A DNA stretch of 6,121 nt from contig QNAP01000108.1 in NCBI GenBank assembly GCA_003641795.1, positions 1 to 6,121 of the forward strand, given 5' to 3'. The position numbers and the translations under genes are program-made. This DNA comes from Thermotogae bacterium (lineage in GTDB: Bacteria; Thermotogota; Thermotogae; UBA12178). Below are positions 1 through 5,688 of this stretch, piece by piece (positions within the stretch are counted from its first letter, which is position 1; each line of letters opens with the position of its first letter). The notes beneath the pieces are model-generated. The model searched no databases and was not told where the DNA came from. It saw nothing but the letters and a program-made list of their open reading frames with translations.

Positions 1-128
1 TCGATCTTTTGATATTGCGATTATATTTTTTGAAATTCCGGATATATTCCATCCTCAATCCGGACTTGAAGATTTTTCCAGAAGATGTGGCAGACGTTCA
101 TCGATTGAAAAGCATAACGGGGTTATAA
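1..128 (+). CDS. C-terminal end of an unidentified protein (5' end outside window)
   Basis: Reading from base 3, an open frame of 41 codons runs to a TAA at 126-128, seven bases before the next start. The visible tail is first hydrophobic and basic (LLILRLYFLKF) and then polar (FPEDVADVHRLKS). It is too short to assign to a family. The tight spacing to the propeller gene suggests the same operon, so it may belong to the pilus-like system, but nothing in the residues proves that. A second open frame (from base 2, TGA at 137-139) would instead give an ATGA overlap with the next gene, a style used elsewhere in this operon. Its translation (for example SRRCGRRSSIEKHNG) looks less protein-like to me, but the choice between the frames is not secure. 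Confidence 0.4.
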   Translation, partial: DLLILRLYFLKFRIYSILNPDLKIFPEDVADVHRLKSITGL

Positions 129-135
129 TTGCAAT

Positions 136-1560
136 ATGATGAGATCATCTTTAATCGTCTTTCTATGGCTATCGTTGGGTTTTCTGATCGTGTTCGCTGG
201 GTACACGCCCTTCAACGACACGGGCGGAGTATTCGTGCCAGTTTGGACAGTGGGAATCGAGATAAACGCCCAGTTCTTAGAACGAGAAACCACTTCTACA
301 ACTGTCGTCCTCTCGTCGGCATCGATATCTGCCACATCTGCTACATCAGTGACACCCACTTCCACGGAGTTGATCGATCCATTCTTGGAGAAGGTTGAAA
401 TTCCCGCTAGTGAAGTCGTTTCAAGAATTTGGGATTCTTTGAAGAACATGAAACCTGATTATGTGGAATTGTGGCCTTTTTCCAGTGCAATGCAGACCTT
501 CAACTTCTCTATCTCCGTTAGAACGACAGAAAGCTGGGTGATCGGCGAGATCCGTTACGAAGGTCCTGCAACTCCCGTGAGTGTTACCACGGGGGTTAGC
601 TGGAGAGACTTTCAAACCAGCCGTGGAAGGCGCATCTTCTACGAATCGATTGCAGGTATTGTTTGGGAACGAGTGGCGGCAGAGAAGTTCGTAAGTGGAG
701 ATTTTGCCAATCCTTTTCGGTTGACATACAGCCCTTCGTTGGATGAATATCCCTCCTTCGATCCTACTGGAAGATACCTAGCTTTTATCTCCGATCGAAT
801 AGGTGGGAACCGAAACATTCACGTTTGGGATTTCTTGGAGAGAAGGATCATGAATTTTCCGGTTTATGGAAGCTCGGAGTACTTTCCAAAGTTTTCGCCA
901 GATGGTGAAAAAATCCTCTTCCAAGGCACCATGTACGGCCAATGGGATCTGTTCGTCATGCCCTTTGCAAAGAATTACGCCATGGGCATCAGGCTGATCA
1001 CACGGAACCTTCCCAATGCTTATACCCCATGTTGGTACGATGAGAAAAGCGTACTGGCTGCTGTGGATGAGGGGAACGGAGCAGATATCTATTCTATAAA
1101 CGTCTACACAGGTGAAGCCAAAAATCTCACCAAAACACCTGGTATTTACGAAATGTATCCTTGTCGCGTGGCTACTGAGAACTCTTTTATCTTTGTGAAG
1201 CTCAAAGCAGACGGGAGTTATGGTATATTCGAAAACAGCGTGTCGGAGTCCACGGAGACAATCCAGCCGTTTCTTGACGGACCCTTCAATGAATTCGACC
1301 CCTATATTTCGAAAAGTGGAAGGTTTCTTGCATACACCGCTAACAGCGATCCACACAGCCCCACTTACAGAGTTTGGATCAAAGACTTGGTCACAGGCGA
1401 AGCGACCAGTGTTTCGCAGAGTCTTCCGTATGACTGTTATTATCCTGCTGTCTCCCCAGATGACCGCTATATCGTCTTTGCAGCATATTATCCAGATGGA
1501 GAACCAGATCTCTGGGTGGTTAAAAACCCGTTCTTTACCCAAGAGGCGGTACCTCCATGA
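136..1560 (+). CDS. Secreted TolB-like six-bladed beta-propeller protein
   Basis: This 474-residue protein starts with a hydrophobic export signal (about residues 4-22) that has no lipobox cysteine, so it is probably a signal peptide or N-terminal anchor. Residues 52-77 form a Ser/Thr-rich linker, followed by an unrecognised domain (about 78-190). Residues 192-470 hold six PD40/WD40-like repeats as found in TolB: YPSFDPTGRYLAF (205), YFPKFSPDGEKILF (249), YTPCWYDEKSVLAA (296), MYPCRVATENSFIF (340), FDPYISKSGRFLAY (387) and YYPAVSPDDRYIVF (435), spaced 44-48 residues. Repeats 3 and 4 are degenerate. The first ATG is preceded by an in-frame stop at 115-117; a second ATG follows directly at 139. 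The gene overlaps the next, pilin-like gene by ATGA. TolB itself works with Pal in the Gram-negative envelope, but no Tol or Pal gene is present, so binding of a partner outside the membrane, perhaps pilus-associated, is inferred. The fold assignment is firm and the function is not. Confidence 0.88.
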   Translation: MMRSSLIVFLWLSLGFLIVFAGYTPFNDTGGVFVPVWTVGIEINAQFLERETTSTTVVLSSASISATSATSVTPTSTELIDPFLEKVEIPASEVVSRIWDSLKNMKPDYVELWPFSSAMQTFNFSISVRTTESWVIGEIRYEGPATPVSVTTGVSWRDFQTSRGRRIFYESIAGIVWERVAAEKFVSGDFANPFRLTYSPSLDEYPSFDPTGRYLAFISDRIGGNRNIHVWDFLERRIMNFPVYGSSEYFPKFSPDGEKILFQGTMYGQWDLFVMPFAKNYAMGIRLITRNLPNAYTPCWYDEKSVLAAVDEGNGADIYSINVYTGEAKNLTKTPGIYEMYPCRVATENSFIFVKLKADGSYGIFENSVSESTETIQPFLDGPFNEFDPYISKSGRFLAYTANSDPHSPTYRVWIKDLVTGEATSVSQSLPYDCYYPAVSPDDRYIVFAAYYPDGEPDLWVVKNPFFTQEAVPP

Positions 1561-2018
1561 ACTATGTGGAGCTGATCACGGTAATAGCAGTGAGTATCAT
1601 CGTGGTCGGCGTTCTGATTGCTATCCTTTTGATGAGCTCCGGACTTTTCGGGGTTTCTGCGAAGATGGCGCAAGTGGAGCGTTCATTCGAGTTGGACTCC
1701 ACAACGTTTGTGGAGATACTCAGAGGTGTTTTGTACAAGATGAAAAGCTTTGTAATGAGCAACAACGTTATCAACGGAACAGTGCGAGTGGCAGAAGATG
1801 AAGAGAACGTGACGGTGAGCTTCGAAGAGATCGATGGTAACGGCTTGAGAATGAAGATCAACACGATGATCTATGAATTCGATAACATCTCAACTGTCAC
1901 CTTGGCCACATCTACGGGCGTTTTGTCTATTGATCTCTCCTATATTTACACCATACGAGACATCGTTCAAGAAAGCACGCAATCTTACGTTCTCACTTCG
2001 TTAAATGAGGGATTGTAA
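1557..2018 (+). CDS. Pilin-like membrane-anchored protein lacking a leader peptide
   Basis: This 153-residue protein begins MNYVELITVIAV and continues as one hydrophobic helix to about residue 27, followed by a soluble domain of about 125 residues rich in Asn, Thr, Val and Glu. The N-terminus resembles a mature type IV pilin helix, with Glu at position 5, but the basic leader and the Gly before the cleavage site are missing. No earlier start exists: the frame is closed by TAA at 1521-1523 and has no ATG, GTG or TTG before 1557. A Shine-Dalgarno-like GAGGCGGT (1543-1550) precedes the ATG by six bases. The start overlaps the stop of the propeller gene (ATGA), and 11 bases separate it from the next pseudopilin. 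By context and size it could be a PilW/GspJ-like minor pseudopilin. It could also be an unrelated single-pass membrane protein. Confidence 0.72.
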   Translation: MNYVELITVIAVSIIVVGVLIAILLMSSGLFGVSAKMAQVERSFELDSTTFVEILRGVLYKMKSFVMSNNVINGTVRVAEDEENVTVSFEEIDGNGLRMKINTMIYEFDNISTVTLATSTGVLSIDLSYIYTIRDIVQESTQSYVLTSLNEGL

Positions 2019-2026
2019 GGGGGGAG
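2017..2026 (+). promoter_or_regulatory. Strong G-rich ribosome binding site that sets a TTG start
   Basis: AAGGGGGGAG lies three bases before TTG at 2030 and partly overlaps the preceding TAA stop. The TTG start gives a proper basic N-terminus plus hydrophobic helix (MKRGSILVYTLLMF), so this site and the protein sequence agree on a non-ATG start. Confidence 0.75.
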
Positions 2027-2029
2027 AGA

Positions 2030-3745
2030 TTGAAGCGCGGCTCGATCTTGGTATATACCTTGCTGATGTTTGCATTGGTCACTATCTTTGCTATCAGCAT
2101 CGTGATGAGCTCGTCGAGTATCACAATGCAATCTGTACGCCATGTGGATACCGTTCAAAAGAGAAAAAAGGAAAAACTCTACGCCAACAACTTCCTACAG
2201 ATAGGAACGAGTTGGTACATCAACGAATCGCCGAGTTTTTCATCGTGCGACGCCACTGCCCTTTCTCTTTTGGCGCAATTTATGGTGGATGTACAGGACG
2301 ATCTCATCGACGGCACTCTGTGGTTAAACGTAGCGCAAGATGCCTCAAACAACAACATGTGTGTAAATTTGACCACTCAACTCGGTCCTGAAATCGATAC
2401 CCTCACTGCCATGGGAGCGCTACCAAATAGTGAAGAACGACAGGTTTATGCTTTCAAGCTCAGTCAAGAGAATTATGGTGGACGTGTCTTTATAATTGCC
2501 AAAGCAGGTTCAACTTTCTCTTGGGCACTGGGTGTGAGATCGGGAGGAGGTGCAACGTCACCGTTTTTCAGCTCACTGGTACACTCTGAATCCAAGCTTG
2601 ATTTGTGTGCAGCTAATAATGTGCATTTAGACGGTCCCATCGAAGTAGCGGGTGGTCTCAACCTCGAAAATGTACATGGAAACGTGACATTCGATAACGT
2701 AAGGGTGGACGGTGATGTAACTATCACAAATGGCAAAAACCTGACGTTTTATGGGGATTTAGAAGCGAAAGGGAATCTATTGGTAACTAACAAATCGAAC
2801 AACATCGACTTCGAAAGTGAGGTTGCAGTAGAGGATTTGCTGCGTGTGGAGAGAAAGTCGAAGAACATAACATTTCACTCCACTGTCACTCTGACCCAAG
2901 ATCCTTATATCTCGCCTGACAGCGAAGTGGATTTCGACCAAGGCTACCAAATAGAGAATGGTTTGAGCGTGGACCCTGTTGCGACGATTCTCCAGTCTTT
3001 CCCCGTGGATGAGTACTTCAGCAGTCTCGAAAGCCAAGCCATGGAACTTTCCGATCTATGGGGAAATCCTCCTAGTGAGCCGGCTGGGATCAAAGTGTCA
3101 GGACTGGCCGTCGTTGGCTTTGAGTATGAAAAACCGATGCAAAGAATCGGAATCCTTGATTTTGACAATCTCTCCTACTACGAATTGATGTACAATCCTT
3201 CGTCAGGCCCTCCTTACCACAGCGATCTTAGAAAATATTCTCTTTTTGGATATGAGAATAAATCGTTTGAATTCACGGGGTTGATCTTCGGTGACGAGCT
3301 TTTGGCTTTGGACACCTTCGCTTTCATTCAGTCCAACAATTGGATGACACTGAAAGGTCCTTTAACCTTGGCAGCACATGACGATATTTGGATAATGCAA
3401 GATGTAAAATACGACTTTTTGCCAAACAACACCAACTTGTGGAAAAGTACTGCTGAAATGTCTACTGATACGACCCTTCTCACAGTGGTTTCCAAAGGAA
3501 ATGTGAACATGATGACGCGCAGGATCGCAGGGTCATTCACAAGCTTTTTGGGGAAAGTCAACATTTGGTATAAATCAGATGCCACCATCTTCGGGAACAT
3601 CATTGAAAGTTATTCTCAGCAAATTGATCATAACAACTTGGACCTCATCTTCGATCCCCGTCTCGCAGAAGGCAACGTGACTTATGTTGAACATCCAGGT
3701 GAATACATCGACAGTGGTTCTACAGGAGGGATAGATCTTAGATGA
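2030..3745 (+). CDS. Large PilX/GspK-like pseudopilin with a beta-solenoid stretch
   Basis: This 571-residue protein starts at TTG. The N-terminus MKRG/SILVYTLLMFALV fits a class III-like prepilin leader (basic, Gly at -1) and a hydrophobic helix to about residue 27. Position +5 is Tyr instead of Glu, as is known for GspK and some PilX-type pseudopilins. A charged segment (QKRKKEKLY) follows the helix. Residues about 198-290 show solenoid-like repeats: NVTF (218), NLTF (237), NIDF (258) and NITF (279), each at the start of a 19-21-residue turn of alternating hydrophobic and polar residues. The rest (about 300-571) is a large, aromatic-rich, unrecognised domain ending in a Gly/Ser-rich tail (SGSTGG). 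It lies between two pilin-like genes and overlaps the next by ATGA. A large pseudopilin of this kind could cap a filament, as GspK does, or carry a binding domain, as Thermus ComZ does. The pseudopilin call is good; the role is inferred. Confidence 0.8.
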   Translation: MKRGSILVYTLLMFALVTIFAISIVMSSSSITMQSVRHVDTVQKRKKEKLYANNFLQIGTSWYINESPSFSSCDATALSLLAQFMVDVQDDLIDGTLWLNVAQDASNNNMCVNLTTQLGPEIDTLTAMGALPNSEERQVYAFKLSQENYGGRVFIIAKAGSTFSWALGVRSGGGATSPFFSSLVHSESKLDLCAANNVHLDGPIEVAGGLNLENVHGNVTFDNVRVDGDVTITNGKNLTFYGDLEAKGNLLVTNKSNNIDFESEVAVEDLLRVERKSKNITFHSTVTLTQDPYISPDSEVDFDQGYQIENGLSVDPVATILQSFPVDEYFSSLESQAMELSDLWGNPPSEPAGIKVSGLAVVGFEYEKPMQRIGILDFDNLSYYELMYNPSSGPPYHSDLRKYSLFGYENKSFEFTGLIFGDELLALDTFAFIQSNNWMTLKGPLTLAAHDDIWIMQDVKYDFLPNNTNLWKSTAEMSTDTTLLTVVSKGNVNMMTRRIAGSFTSFLGKVNIWYKSDATIFGNIIESYSQQIDHNNLDLIFDPRLAEGNVTYVEHPGEYIDSGSTGGIDLR

Positions 3746-4131
3746 GGGGGAGAAATGGCTTCACCGTTGCTGAAATACTCGTGGCGTTGATCATCGCTTC
3801 TCTTGCCGCTGCTATACTTGTCTCGGTGCACTCTTCCATAGTGAAATCGAGGCAAGTCCTCGAAGAAAACAAAAAGATAGAGAGGCTTTTAGAGGCTGCA
3901 GAGTCTATAGAGATGGTCTTACAGCGGGCTGGAGAAAGTGCTACTCTTAACAGCACCGAGATAGAGGAGATACTTTCAAGCCTTGATAACCTCGAAAACG
4001 CCACTATATTGACGTCACTGGCCACAGAAAGCAATTATTACCGAATATTCGAACTCGATCTGATCGCAACTCAAACAAGCGGTATCTATCAAGATGCATG
4101 GAAAGTGGTGGTGGGAAACTTGGGATATTGA
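3742..4131 (+). CDS. Type IV pilin-like protein (pseudopilin) with canonical cleavage/methylation site
   Basis: This 129-residue protein has a clear prepilin N-terminus: leader MRGRNG, then FTVAEILVALIIASLAAAIL. Cleavage by a prepilin peptidase after Gly6 would leave Phe at +1 and Glu at +5, the residues normally needed for N-methylation and subunit assembly. The hydrophobic helix ends near residue 30. It is followed by a charged, probably helical stretch (about 34-65, Glu/Lys/Leu-rich) and a short C-terminal domain with few cysteines or none, smaller than in a typical major pilin. The start overlaps the preceding stop by ATGA, and an AGGAGGG site at 3724-3730 lies 11 bases upstream. Its short length and its place at the end of the cassette suggest a minor pseudopilin (GspI/PilV-like) and not the main filament subunit. 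It needs a PilD-type peptidase encoded elsewhere. Confidence 0.87.
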   Translation: MRGRNGFTVAEILVALIIASLAAAILVSVHSSIVKSRQVLEENKKIERLLEAAESIEMVLQRAGESATLNSTEIEEILSSLDNLENATILTSLATESNYYRIFELDLIATQTSGIYQDAWKVVVGNLGY

Positions 4132-4144
4132 CCCTAAATAAAGT

Positions 4145-4175
4145 AAAAAGAAAAAAAGGCCTCTATCCGAGGCCT
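4145..4175 (-). terminator. Intrinsic terminator-like hairpin facing the minus strand
   Basis: AGGCCTC (4157-4163) and GAGGCCT (4169-4175) form a perfect 7-bp stem around the loop TATCC. On the minus strand the stem is followed by T6-C-T5 (complement of 4156-4145), the form of an intrinsic terminator. On the plus strand the bases after the stem (CTCAATGG) are not a U-tract, so the hairpin is a poor plus-strand terminator by the usual rule, although it sits just behind the last pilin-like gene. Confidence 0.6.
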
Positions 4176-4188
4176 CTCAATGGTCCGT

Positions 4189-4205
4189 CTATCTCAAGGG
4201 GATAG
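4189..4205 (+). other. Second small hairpin with possible alternative pairing
   Basis: CTATCTC (4189-4195) can pair with GGGATAG (4199-4205), seven pairs including one G-U, around the loop AAG. The right arm GGATAG (4200-4205) is also complementary to CTATCC (4163-4168) in and beside the loop of the upstream hairpin, so the two structures could compete. It has no U-tract. Its role, as a 3' processing signal or part of the nfo leader, is unknown. Confidence 0.4.
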
Positions 4206-4318
4206 GGTTCATCGTTTCCGATATGATAGTACATTACAATGCTTACAATTTCGTGACAACTATGAAACAGATATGAGCATCATCGCATAAAGTCAACATA
4301 ACATGGGGAGGAAATCAG

Positions 4319-5185
4319 ATGGTTAAGGGTATAGGGGCGCACATGCCCACATCTAAAGGTGTTCACAAAGTTCCCGGCGAGACAAGGAAGATAGGAGGCA
4401 ATGCCTTCCAGATCTTCCCTCACAATCCAAGATCGTGGCGTGCCAATTTGCTGAAGGATGAAACAGCCCGGTGCTTTAAAAAGTCCATGGAGAGAGAAGA
4501 ACTCGATTTCAACAACGCCTTCGCCCATTCGGGATATTTGATAAATCTGGCTTCTCCCAACGAAGAGAACTGGAGAAAGTCGGTGGAATGTTTGAAACAG
4601 GAAGTGAGAATCTGCCATCAACTTGGGATAAAATACCTCAACATCCATCCAGGAAGCCATTTGGGTGCAGGGGAAGAGTTCGGCATATCGCAAATCCAAC
4701 GAGCACTCGATGAAGTGTTGGCTGAGTTGGGGGATCTCGGAGTGGTGATACTGCTTGAGAACGTAACCCCAAAAGGAGGTAACATAGGGCACACCATCAA
4801 ACAACTGGCCCGTATAAGAAATGGTTGTGCCTACAAAGAATTGATAGGAATGACGTTCGATACTTGTCACGGGTTCGACTCGGGTTACGATGTTCGCGAC
4901 AAGAATGCCGTTGATCGTCTTCTTAAAGAGATAGACGTACTACTGGGTATCGAACGATTGAAAATGATCCACCTCAACGATTCTATGAACCCTTTGGGAT
5001 CGGGGAAGGATCGACACGCGCCTATCGGTGAAGGTCATATAGGCGACGAAGGATTCAGAGTTTTTCTTTCTTTTGAAGCTTTAAGAAATGTGCCATTGAT
5101 AGTGGAAACACCCGGAAGTAATGAAGAACACGCGAAAGATATAGAACGCATAAAAGAAATTCTTGCTTCTATTGGGGTGGTGTGA
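4319..5185 (+). CDS. nfo: Endonuclease IV (AP endonuclease)
   Basis: This 288-residue protein has the usual family length (about 280-290). Endonuclease IV cleaves the DNA backbone 5' to abasic sites and removes 3'-blocking groups in base excision repair, using a three-zinc centre in a TIM barrel. The family motifs are present: GIGAHMPTSKGV (4-15), NIHPGSH (108-114), LLENVTPKGGNIG (145-157), FDTCHGFDSGYD (180-191), IHLNDSMNPLGSGKDRH (217-233), IGEGHIG (236-242) and VETP (262-265). All nine metal ligands known from the E. coli enzyme can be matched: H70, H110, E147, D181, H184, H218, D231, H233 and E263. The ATG is well set by GGGGAGGAA (4305-4313). It is the first gene of the second operon, and the coiled-coil gene starts at or before its stop. 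The product would be cytoplasmic. The LENVTPKGG loop differs somewhat from the more usual LENTAGQG but keeps the catalytic Glu. Confidence 0.97.
   Translation: MVKGIGAHMPTSKGVHKVPGETRKIGGNAFQIFPHNPRSWRANLLKDETARCFKKSMEREELDFNNAFAHSGYLINLASPNEENWRKSVECLKQEVRICHQLGIKYLNIHPGSHLGAGEEFGISQIQRALDEVLAELGDLGVVILLENVTPKGGNIGHTIKQLARIRNGCAYKELIGMTFDTCHGFDSGYDVRDKNAVDRLLKEIDVLLGIERLKMIHLNDSMNPLGSGKDRHAPIGEGHIGDEGFRVFLSFEALRNVPLIVETPGSNEEHAKDIERIKEILASIGVV
5174..5182 (+). promoter_or_regulatory. Ribosome binding site that favours a CTG start
   Basis: GGGGTGGTG lies inside the end of nfo, four bases before CTG at 5187. It is the only purine-rich Shine-Dalgarno-like sequence near the 5' end of the coiled-coil gene. 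TTG codons at 5163 and 5172 have only an AAAGAAA-type sequence upstream. Confidence 0.45.
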
Positions 5186-5186
5186 T

Positions 5187-5441
5187 CTGGAACATTTAAA
5201 CGAACTTGAAAGGTTGATAGATGATATCATTAAAGAGAACAGGGTGCTCAAGGTTGAGAACGAGAAGTTGCTTCAGGAAAACCAAGAATTGAGAGCCGAG
5301 AATCATCGGTTGGAAAAGCTCGCGGAAAAGTACAGACAGATGGTAGACACCCTACTAGAAAAATTGCGTTCTTCACTTGAGAAATGGGGGGAGCCTCATG
5401 AAGCGAAAGGTAGAACTTCGATTGGGAGGAACGGTGCTTAG
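5187..5441 (+). CDS. Small coiled-coil protein, ZapB-like candidate
   Basis: The protein has 84 residues if it starts at CTG 5187, or up to 92 if it starts at TTG 5163. I prefer 5187 because GGGGTGGTG lies just upstream and the translation then opens EHLNELERLIDDI, directly entering the helix. Almost the whole protein is one coiled coil: four successive heptads (residues 17-44) begin ENRVL, ENEKL, ENQEL and ENHRL, with Asn at a and Leu at d, followed by a further helix to about residue 67. The last 15 or so residues (rich in Gly, Arg, Ser) are read through the start of the next gene, which is overlapped by 44 bases in another frame. Small coiled-coil proteins encoded next to zapA occur in other bacteria, for example pseudomonads, and E. 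coli ZapB is a coiled coil of similar size that binds ZapA. A Z-ring accessory role is inferred from this context; coiled coils alone cannot prove homology. Confidence 0.75.
   Translation: MEHLNELERLIDDIIKENRVLKVENEKLLQENQELRAENHRLEKLAEKYRQMVDTLLEKLRSSLEKWGEPHEAKGRTSIGRNGA
5386..5393 (+). promoter_or_regulatory. Ribosome binding site of the zapA-like gene
   Basis: GGGGGGAG lies four bases before ATG 5398, inside the coding region of the coiled-coil gene. It is the same octamer as before the TTG start at 2030. It supports ATG 5398 over the in-frame TTG at 5377. Confidence 0.65.
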
Positions 5442-5688
5442 CTTCTTTACGGATGAGCCGGAAGAGATTGTGAACGAAGTCTTCGAGAGCATAAGTCGAG
5501 AGTATGAGAGCGCCAAAAAACGCTACAGGTCAAGCGACGATTTGGAGATCCTCGCTCACTTACTCGTCAATACCACACTTGAGAAGGTCTTGATGCGACA
5601 GGAGATTGAAAGACTCCGTCAAAAATATCAACCACGGACATCTTTGGTGGAAGAAGTGATGAAAAAGGATGAAGATAGGGCTTTTTGA
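5398..5688 (+). CDS. zapA: ZapA-like cell division protein
   Basis: This 96-residue protein has the layout of the ZapA family: a short N-terminal beta segment (KVELRLGGTVLSFFTDEP, residues 4-21), a helix (EEIVNEVFESISREYESAKK, 22-41), and a long C-terminal helix with coiled-coil character (DLEILAHLLVNTTLEKVLMR, then QEIERLRQKY to about 79), ending in a charged tail. ZapA binds and bundles FtsZ filaments at the division site; E. coli ZapA has 109 residues. The assignment rests on pattern and context, as family identity is low and there are no catalytic residues to check. A strong GGGGGGAG site supports ATG 5398. The gene overlaps the coiled-coil gene by 44 bases and murI by 20 bases, so the three are probably coupled in translation. 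Confidence 0.7.
   Translation: MKRKVELRLGGTVLSFFTDEPEEIVNEVFESISREYESAKKRYRSSDDLEILAHLLVNTTLEKVLMRQEIERLRQKYQPRTSLVEEVMKKDEDRAF

Larger units (their letters stand above)
4132..4318. other. Intergenic region between the pilin-like operon and the nfo operon
   Basis: This 187-base stretch has no credible gene. It holds an A-rich run, two adjacent hairpins (4157-4175 and 4189-4205), an AT-rich middle with TATGAT (4222-4227) and two TTACAAT copies (4234-4240 and 4243-4249), and the nfo ribosome binding site. Possible -10 boxes exist, but none has a good -35 box at 16-18 bases, so no promoter is called. GATATGA occurs twice (4220 and 4270), as does TCATCG (4209 and 4280). Confidence 0.7.

Noticed and set aside
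778..1542. Long minus-strand open frame (254 codons) opposite the propeller gene
   Set aside because: It lies wholly within the plus-strand gene, has no ribosome binding site or recognisable motif, and its Cys/Ile-rich translation looks like a reverse-strand shadow.
1220..1801. Plus-strand open frame (193 codons) across the propeller and pilin-like genes
   Set aside because: It is out of frame with two well-supported genes and its translation is rich in Arg, Ser and His without any recognisable fold.
2005..2391. Plus-strand open frame (128 codons) overlapping the start of the large pseudopilin
   Set aside because: The TTG-started frame has the strong ribosome binding site and the pilin-type N-terminus; this frame gives a Cys/His/Arg-rich product without a signal or motif.
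4222..4249. Possible -10 boxes (TATGAT, TACAAT twice) for a promoter of nfo
   Set aside because: None has a recognisable -35 box at 16-18 bases, and such AT-rich hexamers are expected by chance here, so no promoter was called.
4280..4870. Minus-strand open frame (196 codons) opposite nfo
   Set aside because: It covers the conserved coding sequence of endonuclease IV, where every family motif is on the plus strand, and shows no domain of its own.
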